Positions 15,995 through 25,792 are shown, counted from the stretch's first letter. The stretch is DNA of 64,000 nt from CALBPI01 sp039814545 (GCA_039814545.1 JBCCBB010000006.1:1-64000), one strand, 5' to 3'. Translations and numbers: made by a program. Notes: generated by a model from the letters alone, not told the origin.

Positions 15995-17701
15995 TTGGGG
16001 CTAAAGCGCGTGGGAGACGCCACGACAGTAGAGCAGGGCGCCGACAGCGCGCCAAAACCGACTGTGCTGGTTATGACGGGCACGGGTCGGCTCTCTTCCG
16101 TTCTCGAACCTGGTGACGCCTGGGCGGCCGGTTCGGGCGGCCCCTCCGTTCGTGCATCAGACATGTGGCCAGGCGCTGGCGGCAAGGCCGTCGGGGCGCT
16201 GATTCGCCGTGCCATCAAGGCGCGCCGCAGCCAGGTTTCGCGCGTCGATCTCATGCCCCGTCTTCCGGATATGGAGTGCCTTTGCGTACCGCAGGGTCGC
16301 GACGCCGCCTTGCTCGTCATCCGCGATCTATCGGGCGGCGCGGCGGACCTCGAGCGCATGCGTCGTCTTGCGTTCGAAGATCCGACTACGGGCCTGCCAA
16401 ACCGGCAGCAGTTTTTTGAGGACCTGGAGAAGGTCGTCGGCATCCAGGGCCTGCGCGAGGGCCGCTCGGCCGTGCTTTCCGTCCACCTGGGCCGCATCGA
16501 AGACAACGTGCCCGGCCTGAGTTCGTTCCAACAGGACGCGCTGCTGCGCGAGGTTGCGGCGCGGCTCACGACGCAGGTGCGCGGCTCTAACTCGGATCTC
16601 GATGACGATATGGAGCGCGTGACGGTGATCGGCCGCACCGACTATCGACAGTTCTCCATGATCCTGCCCGACATCGAGTCCGGCACCGACGCCGAGTCCG
16701 TGGCCGAACGTATCGTGGGCGCACTCGCGCACGCGATCCCCGTCGGCGACCGTTCCGTTCTCGTGTCGCCAGCTATCGGCGTGGCGCTGTATCCCCAGGA
16801 CGGAGAGGACGCGCAGACGCTGTTCGACAATGCGCTCGTCGCCATGGAAGCGGCGCGCAACGACAACGTGCCGGGCTACCAGATGCACTCGGGCACGATG
16901 CGACTGCGCGCGCTGCAGCGCCAGGATCTCGCGCTGGAGCTCAAGAGCGCACTCGACCGCGGTGCGTTTTCACTGAATTACCTGCCCATCGTGGATGCGG
17001 TGACCAGCAAGCCTGTGGCCATCGAGGCGCTGGTACGCTGGCCGAGTGCTTTGCTCGGCGAGCGCTCGGTGTCGCGCCTGGTCAACATTGCGGAACGCAC
17101 GGGACTCATTGTCCCGATCGGCGAATGGGTACTGCATCAATCGCTGGCGGTGATCGCAGCCGCTCGCACGGCTGGCAGCGACGCGCGGCTTGCGGTAAAC
17201 CTCTCCCCCCAGGAGCTCTCGCGCCAGGACCTGCCCGAGCGCGTCTTCGCCATTTCGCAGGAGTACGGGCTCGATGCCGAAGTGCTCGAGTTTGAAATCA
17301 CCGAGTCCACGCTCGCCCGCGATGCCGCGAATAGCTTCCCGCGCGTCAAGGCGCTGCGCGCTATTGGTGCGACCGTGGTACTCGACGGGTTTGGTGCGGG
17401 CACGTCGTCCGTTGCCGCGCTGTCGCGCAGTCCCATCGACGGGCTCAAGATCGACCGGTCGCTGGTGCGCGATGTCGTGACCAGCGACGCTGCTGCGGCG
17501 GCCTGTTCGGCAGCGGCGGCCATGGGTAAGGAACTCGGCTTACGACTGATCGCCGTCGGTATTGAGACCGGTGAGCAGGCTGCAGCACTCGCGGGGATGG
17601 GCTGCGAGCAGCTGCAAGGATTCCTGTTTTCACGCCCCGTCGATTCACAAACGGTCCTGGAGCTCGGTCCGACTGCGGTCACGGCACAGGTGGCGGACTA
17701 A
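15995..17701 (+). CDS. Degenerate GGDEF-EAL protein, probably a catalytically inactive c-di-GMP effector
   Basis: The reading frame opens at TTG 15995; a GTG at 16010 is an equally good start. An N-terminal region of about 120 residues is followed by a GGDEF fold (DPTTGLPNRQQFFEDL at 129-144) whose signature is lost (GRTDYRQF near 213-220). The EAL domain keeps EALVRW at 344-349, but the DDFGTG loop is LDGFGAGTSS (463-472) and the general-base Glu of the EGVET motif is Val (IAVGIET near 519-525). Neither synthesis nor hydrolysis is expected. It may bind c-di-GMP or GTP and regulate its partner, which starts 3 bases downstream. Confidence 0.88.
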   Translation: MGLKRVGDATTVEQGADSAPKPTVLVMTGTGRLSSVLEPGDAWAAGSGGPSVRASDMWPGAGGKAVGALIRRAIKARRSQVSRVDLMPRLPDMECLCVPQGRDAALLVIRDLSGGAADLERMRRLAFEDPTTGLPNRQQFFEDLEKVVGIQGLREGRSAVLSVHLGRIEDNVPGLSSFQQDALLREVAARLTTQVRGSNSDLDDDMERVTVIGRTDYRQFSMILPDIESGTDAESVAERIVGALAHAIPVGDRSVLVSPAIGVALYPQDGEDAQTLFDNALVAMEAARNDNVPGYQMHSGTMRLRALQRQDLALELKSALDRGAFSLNYLPIVDAVTSKPVAIEALVRWPSALLGERSVSRLVNIAERTGLIVPIGEWVLHQSLAVIAAARTAGSDARLAVNLSPQELSRQDLPERVFAISQEYGLDAEVLEFEITESTLARDAANSFPRVKALRAIGATVVLDGFGAGTSSVAALSRSPIDGLKIDRSLVRDVVTSDAAAAACSAAAAMGKELGLRLIAVGIETGEQAAALAGMGCEQLQGFLFSRPVDSQTVLELGPTAVTAQVAD

Positions 17702-17704
17702 AAC

Positions 17705-19594
17705 ATGGCCGCAAGCGACACCTTCATTGACCGCCTTACGATGACCGCGATCGAATTCACCGGAGACTCGGCCGAGGAACGCGAGGCGATGCTTGAGGCC
17801 GCAGCGCCCGCGCGCGTCATGTTGATCGTGCGCGATCGCGAGGCGCGCCACTGGGCGCCACGCTGGCTGCGCAACGCGGGGCTGGAGGTTGTGTTGCCCG
17901 ATGATCCTCGGCACGCGATTGCGGATGTCACGTCTGAGGCCCCCGACATCGTCGTGATCGATGCGGGAATCAAAACCGGGGAAGGCCAGCCTGTCTACGC
18001 TTCGCTTGCAGCCGATAACGCACCGCGCCCCATTGTGTTTGCGCTGTGCAAAACCCGCCGGGAGACGCAGGCGGCGCTCAAGGCGCGCAGCGTCGACGTG
18101 CTGCGCAAGCCCCACGACTGGGAAATGATTGCGCGCCGCGTGGCGCACACAGGCGACAAGATTGTGCTCGAGCGCCGGCTCGCCTTTGCCGAGAAGTCAT
18201 TGCGCGACGCACAGAGGTTTGCTGACGACGCGCGCATGCAGCTCAAGTCGCGCGACTCATTCGAACCCGTCACGGGCCTGCCCAACCGCGCCCGATTCAA
18301 AGACATCGCCAAGCGCAGCATGGCCGCAGTCGAACGTGACCATAACAAGCTCGCTGTTGTGGTTGCCGGCTTCAGCCGATTCCGGCTCGTGGTCGAAGCC
18401 ATGGGTCAGCAGGCCGCTGACCAGGTGCTGCTGGAGATTGGCGACAGTTTGTCGGCTTGCCTCAAGGAGGCCGGTGATACACCGGTCCAGGCGCGCGGGC
18501 TGCGGACGTCCATGGTCGGCATTCTCGACCACGCGCGCTTCGGCATCATGTTGACCTGGTCGGGTGACGACGACGAACTCGCGCGCTTCCAGCAACGGCT
18601 CATGCAGGCGCTGGCACGCCCGATTCAGGTCGGTGGTCAGACGGTCTACCTGTCCGCGTGTCTCGGCATTGCGATGTACCCCGACGACGCCGACAACGTC
18701 GACAGCCTGCTGCAACGTGCCGATAACGCCATGCGGGCAGCGCAGGGCCGCGGTGGCGGTGTGCGCTATCACTGTGCCGAAAGCGATGCTGCGGCCGTAC
18801 GCAAACTCGAAATCGAGCATTTGCTGCACGAAGCGCTCGACGCCAAAGAGTTGTCACTGGCCTATCAGCCTGTCGTGGACATGCCGAGCGACGACATTAT
18901 TGCCGTTGAGGCGTTGCTGCGCTGGCACCGACCCGATGGAACGACGATCGCGCCCGACCAGTTCATCGGTATTGCTGAAGAATCGGGTCTGATCATTCGC
19001 GTGGGCGAGTTCGTTCTCGACCAGGTTTGCCGCCAATACAATCGCTGGCGCGTGGCGGGACTCGACTGCCCGGTAGTCTGCGTCAACGTGGCGCGTGGCC
19101 AGATCACCGACCCGGAGTTCCCGGATCGCGTCGAGGCCATCCTCAAGGCGCACCAGGTGCCTGCGTCGGTCATCGAGCTCGAGATTTCCGAACGTGGTGC
19201 GCTACAGGGTGACTATGAGGTGATCAACCAGCTCGACCGACTCAAAGCGATCGGTTTGCGGTTGTCGATCGACGACTTCGGCACGGGCGACGCCGCGATC
19301 AGCTACATCAAGGACCTGCCGGCGGACGTCATCAAGATCGACCGAGGCTACATTGCAGGTATGCTGGGCAATCGCAAGGACCTCGCCATAACCTCGGCCA
19401 TGGTCGCTCTGGGCCAGCGCCTGGACATGCTGGTCATTGCGGAGGGTGTCGAAACCGAGCCGCAGCGCGACGCGCTGATCGAGCTCGGCTGCCAGGCCTG
19501 TCAGGGCTTTTTCTACGCCCGCCCCACCACGCCGGCAGACTTCGCCGAGATGCTCAAATCGGGCCTTCCGGAACCCTCTGACGCGGACGTTTAA
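17705..19594 (+). CDS. REC-GGDEF(degenerate)-EAL c-di-GMP phosphodiesterase
   Basis: A 629-residue cytoplasmic protein. Residues 36-150 form a receiver-like domain with candidate phospho-Asp86 (PDIVVIDAG) and the conserved Lys135-Pro. The GGDEF domain has lost its signature (LDHARF near 274-279) and may only bind nucleotide. The EAL domain is intact: EALLRW at 403-408, CVNVARGQI with the metal-binding Asn, SIDDFGTGD at 521-529, VIKIDRG and AEGVET with Glu580. It should therefore hydrolyse c-di-GMP, possibly controlled by phosphorylation. It starts 3 bases after the inactive paralogue, so both are made together. Confidence 0.92.
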   Translation: MAASDTFIDRLTMTAIEFTGDSAEEREAMLEAAAPARVMLIVRDREARHWAPRWLRNAGLEVVLPDDPRHAIADVTSEAPDIVVIDAGIKTGEGQPVYASLAADNAPRPIVFALCKTRRETQAALKARSVDVLRKPHDWEMIARRVAHTGDKIVLERRLAFAEKSLRDAQRFADDARMQLKSRDSFEPVTGLPNRARFKDIAKRSMAAVERDHNKLAVVVAGFSRFRLVVEAMGQQAADQVLLEIGDSLSACLKEAGDTPVQARGLRTSMVGILDHARFGIMLTWSGDDDELARFQQRLMQALARPIQVGGQTVYLSACLGIAMYPDDADNVDSLLQRADNAMRAAQGRGGGVRYHCAESDAAAVRKLEIEHLLHEALDAKELSLAYQPVVDMPSDDIIAVEALLRWHRPDGTTIAPDQFIGIAEESGLIIRVGEFVLDQVCRQYNRWRVAGLDCPVVCVNVARGQITDPEFPDRVEAILKAHQVPASVIELEISERGALQGDYEVINQLDRLKAIGLRLSIDDFGTGDAAISYIKDLPADVIKIDRGYIAGMLGNRKDLAITSAMVALGQRLDMLVIAEGVETEPQRDALIELGCQACQGFFYARPTTPADFAEMLKSGLPEPSDADV

Positions 19595-19735
19595 CGACCA
19601 CGTTATGAGAACCGCGTCACAATTTCAGGTGGCGCGCCCCGGACTTCGTCAACGCCTCGAAATCACTTCTCCTGCCTAATTGGCGTATAGCAATTGGGGC
19701 CGACCGGGATGGTCGGTACAACGGGAAGGGGATTC

Positions 19736-22700
19736 ATGAAGAGCACGAGACTATCTCTCGTCGGGATGTGCATCGCGGGGCTGCTAATGGCCGCCACGGC
19801 GCTGCAGCCGGCGCAGGCGAGTGCGGCCAAGGCAGGCCTCTCGCACCCAATGTTGTTCCAGCACATCTCGAACGACCAGGGCCTCTCGCAGAGCAACGTC
19901 ACGTCCATCCACCAGGATCGCGACGGGATGATGTGGTTCGGCACCGAGGACGGCCTGAACCGCTTTGATGGTTACACCTTTGAGCAGTTCAAGCGCGAGC
20001 GGGGCAACCCGAACGCACTGCCCAACGATTTCATCTGGGACATCGTTGAAGACGCCAAGGGCGATCTCTGGTTGGCGACCAACGGTGGTGGCCTCGTGCG
20101 CTACGACCGTACCAACGACCGCTTCGTAAGCTTTGGCCACGACGCCAACGACCCCAGCAGCATTTCCGCCAACATCGTGCGCCGCCTGGCCTTTGATCCC
20201 CAGGGCAACCTCTGGGTGGCAACTCGCGGTGGGGGCCTGGATCGATTCGACACGGCCAGCGAGACGTTCCGTCGCTACCGTCTGTCGGGTGATGCACAGG
20301 CCGCTGATCAGCTCTTCGCATTGCACGTTGACCGCGCCGGCCGCCTTTGGGTGGGTGGTGACCACGGTCTCACGCGCATCAACATCGAAACCGAACAGAT
20401 GGTCTCCTACGCGCACGACGCGGAAGCGGCCGGTAGCCTGACGCGCGGCAGCGTGCGGGCGATCCTCGAAGACCACCTGGGCAACCTCTGGGTCGGCACC
20501 TACGGCGGTGGCCTGAGCAAGCTGCCCGCGGGCGACGATCAGTTCGTCACGCTGCGCCATAACGCGGCTGATGCCAAGACGCTGACGGGCGATCGCATTC
20601 AGACGCTATTCGAGGACAAGTCACAACGCATCTGGGTGGGCACGACGTCAGGTCTGAACCTGCTTAACCCCATCGACAACACGCTCGTGCGCTACACGAA
20701 CATCCCGGCCGAAATGACGAGCCTGAGCGACAACAACATCACCACGATGTTTGAAGACCGCTCGGGTCTCATATGGTTTGGCACCAAGACGCGCGGTATC
20801 AACACCTGGAACCCGCGCACCTGGGGCTTCGGTTTCGAACCCGCACACGAAATGACGGCCAGCGCCGAACGGGCACCGGTCGTCACGTCGTTTGTGGAAG
20901 ACACCCGCGGCCGACTCTGGGTCGGTACATTTGGTGACGGCCTCAACGCGCTCGACCGCAGCAATGACACGCTGACGCGCTACTTTACGGGCGCCGACGG
21001 TGGCCAGGCCATCCCGGGCAACCACGTTATGAGCCTGCTGCGTGACCGTGAGGGCGCGGTCTGGGTTGGCACGCTGCGCAACGGCATCACGCGTGTTGAC
21101 GCCGACGCCAATGTGATCGACACGCTGCGCCACAATCCGGATGACGCGGGCAGCCTCGCGGCCAACGGCATCATGAGCCTCTATGAAGACCGAGCGGGCC
21201 GCGTCTGGGTCGGCACCTTTGGTGGTGGTGTGAGCCGCTACGACCGCCGCACGGGTCAGTTTACAAACTACGCGACGGGCGCGAGCGGTCTTGAAAGTAA
21301 CCGCATTACGGCGTTTGCCGAAGACCCGTCGGGTCGCATGTGGGTGGGCACCGACGCCGGTGGCCTGTCGCTCTACGACCCCGCCACGGACAGCTTCCAC
21401 ACCTACCGCCATGATCCCGATGTTGTCGGCACGCTGGCTGATGATTCGGTCTACGACATCGCGGTGGATGCTGATGGCACGGTCTGGGTGGGCACGCGCG
21501 GCGGCGGTCTCGACCGCGTAGTTGGTGAGACCCGCACGCCCGCAGCCATCACATTTGCGAACCTGTCGGAAGTCGACGGGCTCGGCAACGACACGATCTA
21601 CGGTGTTGAATTCGCTTCGGGTGGCTGGCTCTGGCTCAGCACCAACTACGGCATCACGCAGTACCACCCCGAGAGTGGCGAGATGCGCAAGCTGCACCGC
21701 CGCGACGGCCTGCAGGGTGAGGAGTTCAACTTCGGCGCGCACTATCGCAGCGAGTCCGGTGAGCTCTTCTTCGGTGGTACGAACGGCTACAACGCCTTCT
21801 TCCCCGAGCAGATCGCACGCAACAGCATCGCACCGCTCATCGCGCTGACGGGTTTCTTCCACGGCAACGACCCCAAGAAGGAGAACGTACCGCTCGATGA
21901 GGACGGCAACGTGTCTCTCGATTGGAAGAACAACGACGTCGGCTTCGAATTCGCCGCACTCGATTTCACCTCACCGCAGAACAACCTCTACCAGTTCAAG
22001 CTCGAAGGCTTCGACAAGGAGTGGATTGACCTCGGTAACCGCCGCCGCGTGACCTACACGGATCTCTCTGCGGGCCGTTACCTGCTGCGTGTTCGCGCCG
22101 CGAATGCGGACGGCGCCTGGAACGAGGCGGGCTTCACGGTGCCGATCGCCGTAGCCGCCGCACCCTGGGCGACCTGGTGGGCTTACCTCGGCTACGGCCT
22201 GCTGGCACTCAACCTCGCGCTGGGCCTGTACTTCAGCCACCGTCGCCGCCTGGCACGTGAAGCTGCCTACAGCCGCCGCCTGGAGCACGAAGTGCAGGCA
22301 CGTACCACGAAGCTCGCGGACAACAACAAAGAGCTGCACGTCCTCAACAAGAAGCTGCAGGAATCGAGCCTGAGCGACCCGCTGACGGGCCTGCGCAACC
22401 GCCGCTTCGTCTTCGAAGAAGTCTCGCGCGACCTCGAGGTCATCCAGCGCCGCTTCGAGAACGACCGCAACGGCGTCGACACCGAAGACGCGGCCGATCT
22501 CGTGTTCATGATGATCGACCTGGATCACTTCAAGCCGATCAACGACACCTACGGCCACGCTGCGGGCGACAAGATGTTGCTAGAGCTGCGCGACTTGCTG
22601 CTCGACACCTGCCGTCGCTCGGACTTCGTTGTGCGCTGGGGTGGTGATGAGTTTGTCGTCATCGCCAAGCAGTCGCGCCCCGAAGAGGCCACGGCACTCG

Positions 22701-23059
22701 CGGAGCGCATTCGCTCGCGCATCGAAAGCCGCGCATTCGACATCGGCGATGGCCAGACGGCGCGCACGACCTGCTCGGTCGGCTTCGTCGCCTACCCGAT
22801 GTTCGAAGGCCAGGCCGAAGACGCCAACCTCGACAACGTGCTCAACATTGCCGACTCGCTCATGTACGAAGCGAAGAAGCAGCGTAACTCGTGGGTCGGC
22901 ATGCTGGCCCCCGATGAGGCGGTGACGAGCGCCAACTTTGATCATGACTCGATCGAGTCCACCTCGATCCTGTTCCGCGCACGTCGTGCGCACAACCTCA
23001 CCCGGCACAATCCGGACGCTGTACCTTCGCGGGCTCCTCGCCTGCAGGTCGTTCGATAA
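19736..23059 (+). CDS. Two-component-propeller sensor diguanylate cyclase (Reg_prop, Y_Y_Y, GGDEF)
   Basis: The start at 19736 follows AAGGGG and yields a signal peptide (to about residue 30). About 14 propeller units of the LWVGT(Y/F)GGGL type fill residues 40-690 and form a large periplasmic double beta-propeller. A Y_Y_Y domain follows (YQFKLEGFDKEW, then RYLLRVRAANADGAW). A transmembrane helix lies at about 812-832 (YLGYGLLALNLALGLYF), then a coiled linker and a GGDEF domain. The catalytic motif WGGDEFVV (near 967-974) is intact, and RRSD five residues upstream is a complete inhibitory I-site. It should sense an extracellular ligand, perhaps sugar or polysaccharide, and make c-di-GMP. Confidence 0.95.
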   Translation: MKSTRLSLVGMCIAGLLMAATALQPAQASAAKAGLSHPMLFQHISNDQGLSQSNVTSIHQDRDGMMWFGTEDGLNRFDGYTFEQFKRERGNPNALPNDFIWDIVEDAKGDLWLATNGGGLVRYDRTNDRFVSFGHDANDPSSISANIVRRLAFDPQGNLWVATRGGGLDRFDTASETFRRYRLSGDAQAADQLFALHVDRAGRLWVGGDHGLTRINIETEQMVSYAHDAEAAGSLTRGSVRAILEDHLGNLWVGTYGGGLSKLPAGDDQFVTLRHNAADAKTLTGDRIQTLFEDKSQRIWVGTTSGLNLLNPIDNTLVRYTNIPAEMTSLSDNNITTMFEDRSGLIWFGTKTRGINTWNPRTWGFGFEPAHEMTASAERAPVVTSFVEDTRGRLWVGTFGDGLNALDRSNDTLTRYFTGADGGQAIPGNHVMSLLRDREGAVWVGTLRNGITRVDADANVIDTLRHNPDDAGSLAANGIMSLYEDRAGRVWVGTFGGGVSRYDRRTGQFTNYATGASGLESNRITAFAEDPSGRMWVGTDAGGLSLYDPATDSFHTYRHDPDVVGTLADDSVYDIAVDADGTVWVGTRGGGLDRVVGETRTPAAITFANLSEVDGLGNDTIYGVEFASGGWLWLSTNYGITQYHPESGEMRKLHRRDGLQGEEFNFGAHYRSESGELFFGGTNGYNAFFPEQIARNSIAPLIALTGFFHGNDPKKENVPLDEDGNVSLDWKNNDVGFEFAALDFTSPQNNLYQFKLEGFDKEWIDLGNRRRVTYTDLSAGRYLLRVRAANADGAWNEAGFTVPIAVAAAPWATWWAYLGYGLLALNLALGLYFSHRRRLAREAAYSRRLEHEVQARTTKLADNNKELHVLNKKLQESSLSDPLTGLRNRRFVFEEVSRDLEVIQRRFENDRNGVDTEDAADLVFMMIDLDHFKPINDTYGHAAGDKMLLELRDLLLDTCRRSDFVVRWGGDEFVVIAKQSRPEEATALAERIRSRIESRAFDIGDGQTARTTCSVGFVAYPMFEGQAEDANLDNVLNIADSLMYEAKKQRNSWVGMLAPDEAVTSANFDHDSIESTSILFRARRAHNLTRHNPDAVPSRAPRLQVVR

Positions 23060-23071
23060 GGGGGCCGGACG

Positions 23072-25087
23072 ATGAAGACTGCAAAGCAAAATACGCTCCT
23101 GGCGCTTGGCATTGCCGGTGTGCTGGGCATCATGAACACGGTTTCCGCACCGACGATAGATCTGTCGAGGGTGACTGGGGCCCAGATCGATGATTCGCGA
23201 GACATGGCCGTTATGCCGATCACGGCAGTCGCAGCGCATGCGGGGTCGACGTCGCTGTCCATCAGCGTCGAGCAGGACCCGGTTGCGTACGCGACCGCGC
23301 TGGAGCGTGAGCACAACGCTGCTACTGCGTTGGTCGCCGAAAAGCGCGCGGCGCAGCGTTCATTGCGCGATGAACGTAGCGAGCACGCTGGGCGAGACGC
23401 CCAGGTTGATCCCGCGTCAAAGATGAGCGGTCGCCTGGCGGCACTCGCAGCAACAGGTGGCAACGCGCCCGTTGAGGTCGTCGTTAGCTACGCTGATCAC
23501 CCCGAGCTGTTCGATGACGCGCGTGTCGCCGAGCTTGGCGGTGAGATCTTGCGCAGCTACAACAACCTGGATGTGCGTGCCATTCGCCTGCCTGCCGGCA
23601 GCCTCAACGAGCTCGCGCTCGAAGCGCGCGTTGACCGTCTGTCGCTCGATGCCCCAGTAATGTCTGTATCTGAGTCCGCACGCATTGCCGCCAACGTGCC
23701 CGAGGGCGCGCAGGCCAATGCCGTCTGGGAAGGCGCCGGTGTCGGTGTTGCGATCATAGATTCTGGCGTTGCCACACACAGCGTGCTGGCTGATACGGCG
23801 GTGCAGTTCGACTTCACGGGTGGGCAGTATCCTGTACCGGTGGTGATCAATGGCGTCGTTGTCGTGCCAAACAGCGTGCCGCGCGCCGATAAATTCGGTC
23901 ATGGCACGCACGTGGCAGGCATTGTTGCGGGCGCGGGCGCGGACAGCGCCGGCGAATTCCAAGGCACGTCGATGCAGGCCCCGCTACTCGCGATGCGGGT
24001 GCTCGATGACAAGGGTGCGGGCAGCATGTCTGATGTCATGGCTGCACTCGACTGGCTGGTGAGCTACGGGCACTACTACAACATTCGCGTTGTTAACCTG
24101 TCACTGGGTAAGACGGTCAGTGAATCTAATGCCACGGACCCGCTCGTACTGGCTGCTGAAGCGCTTTGGGACTCCGGCGTTGTCGTCCTTGCTGCTGCTG
24201 GTAACGATGGCCACAACGGCAATTTCACGATCAACAGCCCCGGTAATTCGCGCAAGATCATTACCGTGGGCTCGCTCACGGACGGTGGTACGGGCAACGA
24301 CGTAGACGATGACTACGTCTCGACGTTTTCCTCGCGCGGTCCGACGGTCGGCGACCTTGTGCTCAAGCCTGATCTCGTGGCGCCCGGCAACAAGATTGTC
24401 GCGGCGATTCCCGGCGACTCCGTTCTGAAGAACCTGCTGCCGCAGCGCAATGGTGTCTGCAGCATGGCCACATGTTCGGGCCTATACCTCGAGCTCTCGG
24501 GCACGAGCATGGCAACCCCGATGGTCGCTGCAGCCGCTGCGCGCATGCTGGCCAAGGACCCGACGTTGAGCCCCGACACAATCAAGGCTCGTCTCATGCG
24601 CTCGGCACGCAAGGTCGACGGAGAGCCGACATCGTATGGCGCTGGTGTGCTGGATGTGGAGGCCGCGCTGAATGAAACGGGATCTGTGCCAGGCCTCGCG
24701 CTCTCACCCGTGATGATTCGCGATGAATCCGGTAACGGCATCCTCGTGGAAGACACGGGCGGTCTCTGGGGCGACTCGCAGTGGGCCGCCGGCTACCTGT
24801 ATTACTCAGGCTTCAACTGGTCCCAGGCTGATGGCGCGACGACGAGCAACGCGCTGAGCGGCATCTCGTCGACTGGGTTCATGTGGTCGGACGAAGTCGG
24901 AGCCAACGGTTTCCTCTGGTCGGACGAGGGTGTTTGGGCCAACGGTTTCCTCTGGTCTGACGAGGGTACAGGCGAGAATGTCTGGGCCCGCGGTTTCCTC
25001 TGGTCCGACGAGGCCGGTGGAACGGGCGCACGCAGCCTGCTCGATACGGACTGGGATTCTTACGGCTCGCTCTCCGACGACCCCTAA
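23072..25087 (+). CDS. Secreted S8 subtilisin-like protease with C-terminal WSDE repeats
   Basis: A 671-residue preproenzyme: a signal peptide (about 1-26), a propeptide to about 205 with an inhibitor-I9-like fold (APVEVVVSYADHPEL), and a subtilase domain. The triad is Asp230 (VAIIDSG), His277 (GHGTHVAG) and Ser479 (SGTSMATP), with the oxyanion Asn378 (AAAGNDG). The end (602-650) carries four GF(L/M)WSDE motifs, which may be a sorting, surface-binding or cofactor element. It starts 12 bases after the diguanylate cyclase, so the two are probably co-expressed and the protease may be an output or a regulator of that sensor. A terminator follows. Confidence 0.95.
   Translation: MKTAKQNTLLALGIAGVLGIMNTVSAPTIDLSRVTGAQIDDSRDMAVMPITAVAAHAGSTSLSISVEQDPVAYATALEREHNAATALVAEKRAAQRSLRDERSEHAGRDAQVDPASKMSGRLAALAATGGNAPVEVVVSYADHPELFDDARVAELGGEILRSYNNLDVRAIRLPAGSLNELALEARVDRLSLDAPVMSVSESARIAANVPEGAQANAVWEGAGVGVAIIDSGVATHSVLADTAVQFDFTGGQYPVPVVINGVVVVPNSVPRADKFGHGTHVAGIVAGAGADSAGEFQGTSMQAPLLAMRVLDDKGAGSMSDVMAALDWLVSYGHYYNIRVVNLSLGKTVSESNATDPLVLAAEALWDSGVVVLAAAGNDGHNGNFTINSPGNSRKIITVGSLTDGGTGNDVDDDYVSTFSSRGPTVGDLVLKPDLVAPGNKIVAAIPGDSVLKNLLPQRNGVCSMATCSGLYLELSGTSMATPMVAAAAARMLAKDPTLSPDTIKARLMRSARKVDGEPTSYGAGVLDVEAALNETGSVPGLALSPVMIRDESGNGILVEDTGGLWGDSQWAAGYLYYSGFNWSQADGATTSNALSGISSTGFMWSDEVGANGFLWSDEGVWANGFLWSDEGTGENVWARGFLWSDEAGGTGARSLLDTDWDSYGSLSDDP
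24875..25012 (+). repeat. GFLWSDE-encoding repeat block
   Basis: Four 21-base units encoding GF(L/M)WSDE start at 24875, 24908, 24944 and 24992. The last three are identical except for one synonymous base in the Ser codon. Spacers of 12, 15 and 27 bases encode short Gly/Ala/Val/Trp-containing linkers. Near identity at the DNA level points to recent duplication. Confidence 0.85.
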
Positions 25088-25111
25088 GCAGAGAAAATAA
25101 GAAACGAAAAT

Positions 25112-25144
25112 GGCCCCGCAGGCGCTTGCCCGCGGGGCCTTTTT
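25112..25144. terminator. Intrinsic terminator between the protease and ppa genes
   Basis: GGCCCCGC (25112-25119) pairs with GCGGGGCC (25132-25139) and is followed by TTTTT on the plus strand. The minus strand also has a T-rich run after the stem (from the AAAA upstream), so it can serve both convergent genes. Confidence 0.9.
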
Positions 25145-25156
25145 CATGGTCGGGTC

Positions 25157-25792
25157 TTAAGCGTCGTCGACAGCGCGCTTGGCGTCACCGAAATGATCGG
25201 CGTAGTCGGCGATTGAGGCCTCGATGACCTTGAGCGCGTGGTCGCGACCGTAAGGCTCGACGCCCGTGACAGGTTGCGACTGCCCGGGCTTCATCTTGTA
25301 GGTCAGGAAGTAATGACGGATGCGCTCGATCGTAATCGTCGGCAGGTCATGAATGTCGCGAATGTGACCGTGCACAAAATCGCCGTCGAGAATTGCGACG
25401 ATCTTGTCATCGGCCTCGCCGCCATCAACCATTTGTAGGCCGCCCACGACCCAGGCGTTGAGCGTGATCTCGGCGCGGTTTATGGGGCGTTCACTGAGTA
25501 CACAGATATCGATCGGGTCGCCATCGCCGCGCGTCGAGCGCGGACTGAGCGCCGATACGCGTTCCGCGCAGAAGGTCTGCGGAATGAAACCGTAGAGGCA
25601 GGGCATCTGTGCCGTCGTACGCTGCGGCCGATCGACGTGGATGAAGCCCGTCGACTTGTCGATCTCGTACTTCACGTGGTCGAACGGCGTCATTTCGACG
25701 AACACATTGACGTGTTCGGGCGCATGCTCACCAGGCGACAAACCGTGCCACGGGTGTGGACGGTGAAATGCGTAGCCCGCCTTGTCGGTCAC
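25157..25792 (-). CDS. ppa: Inorganic pyrophosphatase (family I)
   Basis: The enzyme hydrolyses pyrophosphate to two phosphates with Mg2+. The signature DGDPIDICVL supplies the three metal-binding Asp, and YEIDKSTGFIHVDR and YGFIPQTF form the rest of the active site. At 211 residues it is slightly longer than the usual 175-180. It starts at a GTG that overlaps the stop of the ATP sulfurylase gene (GTGA). That coupling is meaningful: ATP sulfurylation of sulfate is unfavourable and is pulled forward by removal of pyrophosphate. Confidence 0.95.
   Translation of the reverse strand: MTDKAGYAFHRPHPWHGLSPGEHAPEHVNVFVEMTPFDHVKYEIDKSTGFIHVDRPQRTTAQMPCLYGFIPQTFCAERVSALSPRSTRGDGDPIDICVLSERPINRAEITLNAWVVGGLQMVDGGEADDKIVAILDGDFVHGHIRDIHDLPTITIERIRHYFLTYKMKPGQSQPVTGVEPYGRDHALKVIEASIADYADHFGDAKRAVDDA

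Noticed and set aside
19700..19716. Hairpin CCGACC-GGGAT-GGTCGG as a c-di-GMP riboswitch before the diguanylate cyclase
   Set aside because: Only a 6-base stem; the conserved GEMM core sequences are not present.
24875..25012. Repeat block as a CRISPR array
   Set aside because: Repeats are in frame inside a protease gene, have spacers of 12-27 bases, and encode a protein motif.
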